This document shows positions 5,469 through 12,772 of a stretch of 13,550 nucleotides of DNA, piece by piece. The stretch lies in contig CBHROW010000138.1 of assembly GCA_966080355.1 (NCBI GenBank), forward strand, positions 1 through 13,550, read 5' to 3'. The notes under the pieces were generated by a model. That model was not told the DNA's origin. It saw only the letters and a program-made list of their open reading frames with translations, and did no database searches. Position numbers and translations under genes: made by a program. The number at the start of each line of letters is the position of its first letter. The stretch's first letter is position 1. The DNA comes from Chryseosolibacter sp966080355. Its GTDB lineage: Bacteria > Bacteroidota > Bacteroidia > Cytophagales > Cyclobacteriaceae.

Positions 5469-8405
5469 ATGAAAGTACTATTACGGATCATGCTCGTTCT
5501 GCTGGTCTGTGGTTCACTTGACGCGTGGGCTCAGAACAGTGTGACGGGAAAAGTGACGGCAACATCCGGTGAATCATTGCCGGGTGTGAACGTCCTGCTC
5601 AAAGGCTCCAATATTGGAACCATCACCGATGCCGATGGAAAATATACGATCAACGCATCGGAAGGAACACTTGTATATTCATTCATTGGGTACAAACCGC
5701 TTGAAGTTTCCATTGATGGCCGAAGTGTGGTGGATGTATCCATGGAAGAAGATGTAACTACACTTGAACAGGTTGTTGTGATCGGCTACGGAACACAAAA
5801 ACGCAAAGACATTACTACGGCTGTGGTAACGGTTGATGAATCTGCCATTGAAGGTCGCCCGATGGTGACCGCAGCAGAAGCACTTCAAGGTAAGGCTGCC
5901 GGTGTTCAGGTTGTATCTCCATCTGGAAAGCCCGGGGGAGATATCTCAGTTCGCGTTCGCGGTGCAACTTCGGTTCTTGCAGGAAACGAGCCGCTGTACG
6001 TTGTTGACGGAGTTCCTACAACCGACATTCGCGGCCTCAACCCGCAGGATATTGCAACATTCAACGTGTTGAAAGATGCAGCGTCAGCTTCCATCTACGG
6101 AGCGCGCGCTGCCAATGGCGTTGTGCTGATCACAACCAAGCGAGGAAAGGCAAATACGCCAACCATTCGCTTCAACGCTTATACCGGTTTTTCAAATCTC
6201 CGCAAGACGGTTGATGTATTGAACACTGCACAATATCGCGATCTCATGGAAGAGGTCCTTGGACCCGGCAGTGTTGATCCAAACGCAAGCTACAATGCAA
6301 ACTGGGGCGACCAGGTGTTCGGAACCGGAAAAAATCAGAGCTACCAGGTTTCATTCTCAGGTGGAAACGATCGCTCGCGCTACATGATCTCCGGAAACTA
6401 TCTGGTTAACGAAGGGATCGTGAAGCCTGCGAAATTCAGCCGGTATTCATTCCGTGTCAACCTCGACAACGATGTAAAAGACTGGTTAAAGATCGGAACT
6501 AGCCTGAACTTCCTCAGCTCAAAAACAAAAGACACGCCTGATAACCTCAGTTCAGGTCGCGGTGGTGTGATCATGAGTGCGCTCAACACGCCTCCATTCC
6601 TACAAACTTATAATCCTGATGGCAGCGGCCAATTCAATCCGAACCCGTTCCAGCCTTCATGGGAAAACCCAATCGCTTACATGTATGGCCCTGACCAGGA
6701 GGTTCGTGATAACCGCCTCTTCGGAAACATTACCGGGCAGGTTCAATTGTTGAAGGATCTTTCATTCAAGACCAACGTAGGTATCGATCTGAATATTCAT
6801 CAATGGGATTACTACCTCGACCCGTTCCGCACGGTTTACGGTCGCCAGCAAAACGGCACGGGGCAAGCTGACAAACGAAATTCGATAACAGCGTTGTGGG
6901 AAAACACACTGAACTATTCGAAATCATTCGGTGTGAACAACTTGTCACTGCTTGCGGGTACCAGTACGCAAAAATATCAGTCCGATGATTCTTACCTCTC
7001 GGGCAACGATTTCCCTGCGGATGCCAATGTTAAAACCATCAACGCTGCAAACACAATCTACGGAAGCACCGATCGGCAGGAGTGGGCGCTTGCATCTTTC
7101 TTTGGTCGATTGAATTACGACTACGATGGAAAATATCTTCTTACCGCAAGCGTTCGCAGAGATGGATCTTCCAAGTTGTCGAACAAGTGGGGTACTATGC
7201 CATCGTTCTCTGCAGGATGGAGAATTTCGTCTGAGTCATTTATGCAAGGCGTGAACTTCATCGATGACCTGAAGCTTCGTGCAGGCTGGGGCCGGAACGG
7301 TAACCAGGAAGGAATCTCCAACTATGCCTCATACGGCTTGATCAACTACACGAGACGTCTGCCTACAAACCCGTTGAGTGGTCCGGCAACCACACAGGTT
7401 TCATATGGTAATCCTGACTTGAAATGGGAAACTACCGAACAAACTAACATCGGGTTGGACGTGGCCATCCTGGAGTCGCGTGTGAATTTTTCAGTTGACG
7501 CTTACGTGAAGAAAACTTCCGATGTGTTGCTCAACGTTCAGTTGCCAAGTACATTGCCGATCACCAGCATTCAAACGAACGCAGGTGCAATTCAGAATAA
7601 AGGGCTTGAATTCAATTTGTCAAGCATCAACACTGACAACGATCTTCGCTGGACGACCGACTTCAACATCGCGTTCAATCGAAACAAAGTAACTTCGCTC
7701 AATTACACCGGTGTTTACTACTACGGTCACACCTACAGCAATAATCAAGATGTATCGATCGTTCGTGCAGGTCTGCCGCTCGGTAGCTTCTATGGATATG
7801 TAGCCGAAGGCGTTGACCCGGAGACTGGCGATATGAAGTACAAAGATCTCAACAACGATGGTGCGATCAGCGCTGCTGACAGAACGGTCATTGGAAATGG
7901 TCAACCTGATTTCATCTATGGTTTGACAAATCGCTTGTCGTATAAAAACTTCGACCTGAATATTTTCTTCCAGGGAAGCCAGGGCAACCAGGTATTCAAT
8001 GCAACACGCATTGATCTCGAAGGTATGTTCGACAGCAAGAACCAATCAACCGCAGTGTTGAGACGCTGGACTCCAGAGAATCCGAATACTGACATGCCGC
8101 GCGCGATCGGTGGTGGAAACACAGATAACGTTCGCAACTCGACTCGCTTCGTTGAAGACGGATCATACCTGCGCCTGAAAGCTGTGACGCTGACGTACAA
8201 CTTCGCCCCAGCCTTCATCCAGAAGATCAAAGCCAACAAGCTTTCATTGTACGTTACAGGCCAGAACCTGTTGACGTTCACAAAGTATTCTGGCTTCGAT
8301 CCTGAAGTGAATGCGTTCGGAACAAGTTCTACTGAACTCGGTATCGACTACGGAACTTACCCGCAGGCAAGAACGATCATCTTTGGTTTAAATCTTGAAT
8401 TTTAA
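5469..8405 (+). CDS. SusC/RagA-family TonB-linked outer-membrane transporter
   Basis: A 978-residue protein, typical for SusC. Residues 1-22 are a signal peptide ending AWAQ. About 24-105 is a CarboxypepD_reg-like domain (GKVTATSGESLPGVNVLLKG), then a TonB-box-like stretch (EQVVVIGYGTQKRKD), then the plug domain with the family marks LYVVDGVP and DAASASIYGARAANGVVL (about 115-230). The rest is the beta-barrel, ending in a terminal Phe (FGLNLEF), the usual signal for barrel assembly. With SusD it imports oligosaccharides across the outer membrane using TonB energy. The stop codon overlaps the next ATG by one base (TAATG), so susC and susD are translationally linked. The substrate cannot be read from the sequence; the GH30 partner suggests a beta-glucan or related beta-glucoside polymer. 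Confidence 0.95.
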   Translation: MKVLLRIMLVLLVCGSLDAWAQNSVTGKVTATSGESLPGVNVLLKGSNIGTITDADGKYTINASEGTLVYSFIGYKPLEVSIDGRSVVDVSMEEDVTTLEQVVVIGYGTQKRKDITTAVVTVDESAIEGRPMVTAAEALQGKAAGVQVVSPSGKPGGDISVRVRGATSVLAGNEPLYVVDGVPTTDIRGLNPQDIATFNVLKDAASASIYGARAANGVVLITTKRGKANTPTIRFNAYTGFSNLRKTVDVLNTAQYRDLMEEVLGPGSVDPNASYNANWGDQVFGTGKNQSYQVSFSGGNDRSRYMISGNYLVNEGIVKPAKFSRYSFRVNLDNDVKDWLKIGTSLNFLSSKTKDTPDNLSSGRGGVIMSALNTPPFLQTYNPDGSGQFNPNPFQPSWENPIAYMYGPDQEVRDNRLFGNITGQVQLLKDLSFKTNVGIDLNIHQWDYYLDPFRTVYGRQQNGTGQADKRNSITALWENTLNYSKSFGVNNLSLLAGTSTQKYQSDDSYLSGNDFPADANVKTINAANTIYGSTDRQEWALASFFGRLNYDYDGKYLLTASVRRDGSSKLSNKWGTMPSFSAGWRISSESFMQGVNFIDDLKLRAGWGRNGNQEGISNYASYGLINYTRRLPTNPLSGPATTQVSYGNPDLKWETTEQTNIGLDVAILESRVNFSVDAYVKKTSDVLLNVQLPSTLPITSIQTNAGAIQNKGLEFNLSSINTDNDLRWTTDFNIAFNRNKVTSLNYTGVYYYGHTYSNNQDVSIVRAGLPLGSFYGYVAEGVDPETGDMKYKDLNNDGAISAADRTVIGNGQPDFIYGLTNRLSYKNFDLNIFFQGSQGNQVFNATRIDLEGMFDSKNQSTAVLRRWTPENPNTDMPRAIGGGNTDNVRNSTRFVEDGSYLRLKAVTLTYNFAPAFIQKIKANKLSLYVTGQNLLTFTKYSGFDPEVNAFGTSSTELGIDYGTYPQARTIIFGLNLEF

Positions 8406-9877
8406 TGTTGATCAACATGAAATCTAAAATCAATATTCTGTTAGTGGCTGGATGTGCTGCATTCGCAATGCAGTCGTGTGATGATTTCCTCGACATCAAG
8501 CCGACATCACAAGGCATTGCTGTCGATAATGACAGCGATGGCCCGCTCTATTCGACCGCATCTGACGCGGAAACTGCATTAGCCGGAGTTTATGCAGACT
8601 TCAAGAACGAGTATTTTATGCTCGACTACTTTGTAAATGGCGATGCGCAGGCTGACGATGCTTACGCTGGCGCGGATAACCCTGCCAACTTTCAAATCGA
8701 TTTGTATACCATCGATGCAACAAACACAAACGTGAGCCGCGACTGGGCCTACTTGTATTCAACGATCGGTAAGGCGAATCTCGTCATCAACAATGTCAAT
8801 GCGGTTCCTGACGCGAGTTTGTCTCCTGCGCGCAAAAAGCAGATTATCGGTGAGGCGTCCTTCATCCGCGCATTCATGTACTTCCAGCTCGTGCAGTTGT
8901 TTGGTGATGTTCCGCTTCAAACTGCGTCTATCACCAGCATCAGCGGAGACAAGCTAGAGGAAACTCTTCCGATAATTTTCCCCGCACGGAATTCAGCATC
9001 CGAAGTTTATGCGCAGATCATCACCGATCTTAATACAGCGCTTGAAAGTGTTGGCACAACCGCACCGGACAAAGGATTTGCAACCAAAGGAGCAGTGAAC
9101 GCACTATTGGCGCACGTGTATGCAACTATCGAACCGCACGACTGGAATAAAGTAAAGCAGTATTGCGATGCAGTGATCGCTGGCGGATATTCACTGTTGC
9201 CCGAGTATGATATGCTTTGGGATAACAGTGTTGAAAACTCTTCCGAGTCGATCTTCGAGATCAACTGCTACAACTGGGATACCGGTGGCAACTGGGGCAT
9301 TTTCATGTTTGCGGGTACCGATTGGAAAAAATTCAATATTCCATCCAACGATCTTGTAAACACATACCAGGCTGAGGGCGATGACATTCGCTTGAACTCG
9401 AGCATTACTTTTGCGGATGTTACCGGGTCATGGACCGACAAGCATTGGCCTACAACGCACTATCCGTTCATCAACAAGTACCGAGACTTCAATGGATCGC
9501 AGAACTTTATCATCTATCGCCTTGCTGACATTCTTTTATTGAAAGCTGAAGCGTTGAACGAAACAGGCGATGTGAATGGAGCTGCCGAGCTCGTTAACCA
9601 GATCAGGGCTCGCGTAGATCTCGACCCTGTATCAACTTCTTCTCAAGACGCTATGCGTGCCGCCATCGCGAAAGAACGCAGACTTGAACTGGCATTCGAA
9701 GGCTATCGCTGGTACGATCTGAAGAGAACCGGAAAAGCTATTGAAGTGCTCAATAACGTTAAGGATTACAACGGTGCGAGCCTTGGATATCAGCTTGACG
9801 AGAGCAAACTCGTATGGCCCATTCCACAAGCCGAGCGCGATAAGAACACGCAGCTCACGCAAAATGCCGGATACTAA
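8405..9877 (+). CDS. SusD/RagB-family surface glycan-binding lipoprotein
   Basis: A 490-residue protein, typical for SusD. It starts at the ATG overlapping the susC stop (8405), or at the ATG four codons later (8417), which gives a cleaner signal peptide (MKSKINILLVAG). The lipobox-like AMQSC places the lipidated Cys at residue 21 from 8417, followed by DDFLDIKPT, a hallmark SusD start. The N-terminal region (ASFIRAFMYFQLVQLFGDVP) and the C-terminal signature (KERRLELAFEGYRWYDLKRT) both fit the family. The protein caps the SusC barrel and captures the glycan at the cell surface. It is the second gene of the susCD operon, and a terminator-like hairpin follows it. Confidence 0.95.
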   Translation: MLINMKSKINILLVAGCAAFAMQSCDDFLDIKPTSQGIAVDNDSDGPLYSTASDAETALAGVYADFKNEYFMLDYFVNGDAQADDAYAGADNPANFQIDLYTIDATNTNVSRDWAYLYSTIGKANLVINNVNAVPDASLSPARKKQIIGEASFIRAFMYFQLVQLFGDVPLQTASITSISGDKLEETLPIIFPARNSASEVYAQIITDLNTALESVGTTAPDKGFATKGAVNALLAHVYATIEPHDWNKVKQYCDAVIAGGYSLLPEYDMLWDNSVENSSESIFEINCYNWDTGGNWGIFMFAGTDWKKFNIPSNDLVNTYQAEGDDIRLNSSITFADVTGSWTDKHWPTTHYPFINKYRDFNGSQNFIIYRLADILLLKAEALNETGDVNGAAELVNQIRARVDLDPVSTSSQDAMRAAIAKERRLELAFEGYRWYDLKRTGKAIEVLNNVKDYNGASLGYQLDESKLVWPIPQAERDKNTQLTQNAGY

Positions 9878-9895
9878 GTAAACTTTCTAGTTGTC

Positions 9896-9934
9896 AGGAG
9901 ATCATCGTGCCGTTGCAGGTGATCTCCTCTTTTT
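9896..9934 (+). terminator. Intrinsic terminator between susD and the GH30 gene
   Basis: AGGAGATCA (9896-9904) pairs perfectly with TGATCTCCT (9920-9928) around a 15-base loop, followed by CTTTTT (9929-9934). It sits 19 bases after the susD stop and 10 bases before the GH30 ATG. It would reduce GH30 transcription relative to susCD; no separate promoter for GH30 was seen. Confidence 0.75.
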
Positions 9935-9943
9935 AAATACCAA

Positions 9944-11389
9944 ATGATGAATTGCTTGAAGAAAACCTGGCCGATCCTGATGGCGATCTTAACCCTGGCG
10001 TGCTCAGATAAAACTGACGTAAGCACGCCCGATTCGCCAGAAGAAGTATTGCAGTCGGGAGATGTCGAAATGTGGCTGACCAACGCGGATAAGTCATCGC
10101 TGTTCGCCAAGTCAGGATACGTGAATTTTTCGGATGATCTCGACAAGAATCTTCCCGTTATTAAGATTGATAGTACGCAACAATTTCAGTCGATCGATGG
10201 ATTTGGTTATGCACTCACTGGCGGAAGTGCCGATGTCATTCGCACCAAGCTCAATGAAGCAGATCGGGATCAACTGATCAAAGAATTGTTCTCGATCGAG
10301 GGAAATAATATCGGTGTCAGCTACCTGCGCGTCAGCATCGGAGCATCCGATCTCGATGACCATGTATTTACGTACGATGATCTGCCCTCCGGACAAACAG
10401 ATCCTGACCTTTTGCATTTCACATTGAAAGAAGATCAGGAAAATCTGATTCCACTGCTGAAGAAAATTCTGGCGATCAATCCGGATATCAAGATCATGGC
10501 CAGCCCATGGACGGCTCCGTCATGGATGAAGACCAACAATCTGCCGAAAGGAGGAAGTCTCAAACTGGAGTTTTACCCGGCATATGCAAAATATTTCGTA
10601 AAGTACATTCAGGAAATGGCGAAAGAAGGGATCTCCATCGAAGCAATCACCATTCAGAACGAGCCGGAGAATCCAAAAAATACACCAAGCCTGGTGATGA
10701 CAGCAGAAGAACAACGCGATTTCATCAAGGGACATCTCGGCCCTGCGTTCGAAGCGGCTGGTATCAAAACGAAGATCATTTTATTCGATCACAACTGCGA
10801 TCACCCGCAATATCCGATCACTATTCTCAATGATGCGAATGCGAAAAAGTATGTTGACGGATCAGCGTTTCACATGTATGTCGGAGAGATCGATGCCATG
10901 TCAACCGTACACGCTGCGCACCCTGACAAAAATTTATACTTCACTGAACAGTGGACGTGGAGCAAAGGCGAGTTTGCAGGAGATCTTCGGTGGCACGTTC
11001 GCACGCTTATCGTTGGCGCCACACGCAACTGGAGCCGCAATGTACTGGAGTGGAACTTGGCATCTGACCAAAATTTCGATCCACACACGGACGATGGCGG
11101 ATGCACCGAATGCATGGGAGCGCTGACCGTTGGAAGCTCAGTAACAAGAAACGTTTCTTACTACATCATCGCGCACGCAGCAAAGTTTGTGAGACCAGGC
11201 TCAGTTCGTATTGACACGAATATTCCTGATGGCCTTCCAAACGTTGCATTCAAGACACCCGATGGAAAGAAAGTGCTGATCGTAGTCAACGACACCGATA
11301 TTCCAAAATCGTTTGGCATAGAGTTCGCTAATAAGAAAACCGCAGTCAGACTCAAAGGCGGCAGTGTTGCCACCTACGTCTGGAACTGA
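9944..11389 (+). CDS. Glycoside hydrolase family 30 lipoprotein
   Basis: A 481-residue protein. The N-terminus is a lipoprotein signal with lipobox LTLAC (Cys20), then an acidic linker, so the enzyme is probably surface-exposed or periplasmic. The catalytic (beta/alpha)8 domain starts near residue 75 (FQSIDGFGYALTGGSA) and contains the family marks IMASPWTAPSWMK, TIQNEPEN with Glu240 as acid/base, and YFTEQW with Glu335 as nucleophile. A C-terminal beta-domain follows (about 415-481), ending VATYVWN. GH30 retaining enzymes include beta-1,6-glucanases, beta-glucosylceramidases, beta-1,3-glucan-active enzymes and xylanases; by overall sequence this looks glucanase/glucosidase-like rather than xylanase, but the subfamily is not certain. 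Being downstream of susCD, it would cut the glycan into importable pieces. Expression probably depends on read-through of the preceding terminator. Confidence 0.92.
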   Translation: MMNCLKKTWPILMAILTLACSDKTDVSTPDSPEEVLQSGDVEMWLTNADKSSLFAKSGYVNFSDDLDKNLPVIKIDSTQQFQSIDGFGYALTGGSADVIRTKLNEADRDQLIKELFSIEGNNIGVSYLRVSIGASDLDDHVFTYDDLPSGQTDPDLLHFTLKEDQENLIPLLKKILAINPDIKIMASPWTAPSWMKTNNLPKGGSLKLEFYPAYAKYFVKYIQEMAKEGISIEAITIQNEPENPKNTPSLVMTAEEQRDFIKGHLGPAFEAAGIKTKIILFDHNCDHPQYPITILNDANAKKYVDGSAFHMYVGEIDAMSTVHAAHPDKNLYFTEQWTWSKGEFAGDLRWHVRTLIVGATRNWSRNVLEWNLASDQNFDPHTDDGGCTECMGALTVGSSVTRNVSYYIIAHAAKFVRPGSVRIDTNIPDGLPNVAFKTPDGKKVLIVVNDTDIPKSFGIEFANKKTAVRLKGGSVATYVWN

Positions 11390-11502
11390 AATTTTTAAAA
11401 ATATTTTTTGGCACGCACGATGGTCCGTTGCAATAAGCTCTGATAAAAACAGCCTCGCCAACTGCCTCTTGCTACTGCCAATTAAGCTTTGGGTTGGGTA
11501 AA

Positions 11503-11550
11503 GGAGTTACGCATGCCCCGGGTTATTAAGGCCTGGGGTTATGCAACTCC
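11503..11550 (+). other. Long imperfect hairpin of unknown role
   Basis: GGAGTT/AACTCC, GCAT/ATGC and CCCCGGG/CCTGGGG form about 17 pairs (one G-T) with two small internal loops and a 9-base apical loop (11523-11531). No T-run follows on either strand, so it is not a standard intrinsic terminator. It could be a transcript-end structure, a small RNA, or a palindromic repeat element. Confidence 0.6.
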
Positions 11551-11557
11551 GAAATGA
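11513..11557 (+). CDS. Possible 14-residue ORF with a strong Shine-Dalgarno
   Basis: AAAGGAG (11500-11506) lies 6 bases before an ATG that opens MPRVIKAWGYATPK, then TGA. Strong Shine-Dalgarno sites are unusual in Bacteroidota. The GGAG and the start codon are both paired inside the hairpin at 11503-11550. The IKAWGYA string faintly resembles the N-terminus of zinc-type alcohol dehydrogenases, so this may be a gene remnant; a leader peptide or chance are alternatives. Confidence 0.2.
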   Translation: MPRVIKAWGYATPK

Positions 11558-11716
11558 ATCGCACTTCGGAACCAAGCTACACTTTGGTTTTGCCATAGAG
11601 GCTCAGAGACACTGCGAAGACAAAGGTGCACAACTGGCGACTGGCTCCAGGAATCCCGGCACTCAGACTAGTTCATTCTGTCGACCGACAACAATACAAT
11701 TCTATTATCGATCTCT

Positions 11717-12628
11717 CTATACCCAGTCGACACCTTTTCGAAGAAACGATAATGTTTCCGCTTCAGGTGTTCCGTCCGCGGGCTGCACATTATATTCCCA
11801 CTGAGCAAAAGGAGGAAGGCTCATCAAAATGGATTCGGTCCTCCCGTCAGTTTCGAGACCGAACTTGGTCCCACGGTCCCAAACGAGATTGAATTCGACA
11901 TAGCGCCCCCTGCGCAGCAGTTGCCAATGCTTATTTTTTTCATCGAATGCCACGTTCGCATTCTTCTTCATCAGTGAAGTATACACAGGTGCGAACGCAG
12001 ATCCTACAGCCTTCACAAACTCGAATCGATCGGCCTTTGAAAACGTATCGGTTGCCGTAAGATGGTCGAAAAAAATGCCTCCTACACCTCGCGTTTCATT
12101 CCTGTGCTTGATGAAAAAATAGTCATCCGCCCACTTTTTGAATGATGGATAAAATGCCTCGTTGAATTCGTCACAAACTTTTTTCAATTGCCCGTGAAAA
12201 AATCGCGCATCGTCCACCTTAACGTAGTGCGGTGTGAGATCGATACCGCCTCCGAACCACCAGGTGCCGTTCGACATCTCAAAATATCTCACGTTCATGT
12301 GAATGATCGGCACAAAAGGATTTCGGGGATGAATAACGATCGATACTCCTGTTGCGAAAAAATTCACCTTCTCCGTCAAGCTGATGTTCAGTGCACGCAA
12401 CGTTGGCTCGGGTGCATCTCCCCAAACTGCGGAAAAATTCACTCCGCCTTTCTCGATAATATTTCCGCCCGTAAGGACCCGCGAAACTCCGCCACCGCCA
12501 CCCGGTCGTTCCCAGGTGTCGCGGATAAATTTACCTTTTCCGTCAGCGTTTTCGAGCTGCGCGCATATATCCCCCTGAAGGGAAACGAACCAGTCGCGGA
12601 TATTTTCTTTTGAATCGGAATTCACCAT
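11717..12628 (-). CDS. hemF: Oxygen-dependent coproporphyrinogen III oxidase
   Basis: A 303-residue protein, matching the family length of about 300. It converts coproporphyrinogen III to protoporphyrinogen IX by oxidative decarboxylation of two propionates, using O2, in the cytosolic heme pathway. Family marks are RPGGGGGVSRVL (41-52), HMNVRYFE with His110, WWFGGGIDLTPHY (123-135), RGVGGIFFD (180-188), and RGRYVEFNLVWDRGTKFGLE followed by TDGRTESILMSLPP. The C-terminus ends KGVDWV, then TAG. I chose the ATG at 12628. The frame is open upstream to about 12928, but that extension reads a short-repeat array (KARRHEEK-like) and antisense of the next gene, and homologues start here. A perfect TAnnTTTG element lies just upstream, which would make the transcript almost leaderless. 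The gene is divergent from the E1 gene. Confidence 0.95.
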   Translation of the reverse strand: MVNSDSKENIRDWFVSLQGDICAQLENADGKGKFIRDTWERPGGGGGVSRVLTGGNIIEKGGVNFSAVWGDAPEPTLRALNISLTEKVNFFATGVSIVIHPRNPFVPIIHMNVRYFEMSNGTWWFGGGIDLTPHYVKVDDARFFHGQLKKVCDEFNEAFYPSFKKWADDYFFIKHRNETRGVGGIFFDHLTATDTFSKADRFEFVKAVGSAFAPVYTSLMKKNANVAFDEKNKHWQLLRRGRYVEFNLVWDRGTKFGLETDGRTESILMSLPPFAQWEYNVQPADGTPEAETLSFLRKGVDWV

Positions 12629-12634
12629 AAGTCG

Positions 12635-12642
12635 CAAATATA
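12635..12642 (-). promoter_or_regulatory. hemF -7 element
   Basis: On the minus strand TATATTTG matches TAnnTTTG perfectly and ends 6 bases before the hemF ATG. With the usual spacing, transcription would begin at or next to the start codon. The -33 region has only a partial match (TTCG). Confidence 0.5.
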
Positions 12643-12687
12643 AAAAGCTCAAGGTTATGACTCGAATATCGCTGAGCCTTTGCTTTT

Positions 12688-12711
12688 CTTCGTGCCTTCG
12701 CGCCTTCGTGA
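12688..12711. repeat. Tandem 8-base repeat (three copies)
   Basis: CTTCGTGC, CTTCGCGC and CTTCGTGA lie head to tail between hemF and the E1 gene. Arrays of CTTCGTG-like units, which translate as KARRHE-type strings, are seen between genes in many bacteria. A more degenerate sequence of similar flavour occurs on the other side of hemF (about 11592-11626). Confidence 0.6.
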
Positions 12712-12717
12712 CCTTAT

Positions 12718-12729
12718 ACAAACGTTTGT
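12718..12729. promoter_or_regulatory. Perfect 12-base palindrome upstream of the E1 gene
   Basis: ACAAACGTTTGT is a perfect palindrome in the hemF/E1 divergent region, 43 bases before the E1 ATG. A weak -7 candidate TATCTTTA (12743-12750) follows, so a protein bound here would overlap the upstream part of the E1 promoter. The regulator is unknown. Confidence 0.35.
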
Positions 12730-12772
12730 TTTCAAAAAACGCTATCTTTAGGCCGAGACAAAATTTTTTGAA

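Larger units (their letters stand above)
11390..11716. other. 327-base non-coding region with clustered hairpins
   Basis: The region separates convergent GH30 and hemF. Directly after the GH30 stop is an AT-only palindrome (ATTTTTAAAAAT, 11391-11402). A long hairpin (11503-11550) is followed by smaller ones: CCGAA/TTCGG at 11549-11569 (overlapping the first by two bases) and AACCAA/TTGGTT at 11570-11589. At about 11592-11626 is a sequence rich in AGAGGCTCAGAGACAC-type repeats, a degenerate short-repeat style common between bacterial genes. No known structured RNA family was recognised. Confidence 0.5.

Noticed and set aside
11541..11892. Two plus-strand frames between GH30 and hemF
   Set aside because: They run into the hemF 3' end in antisense, overlap hairpins and low-complexity repeat, and show no family features.
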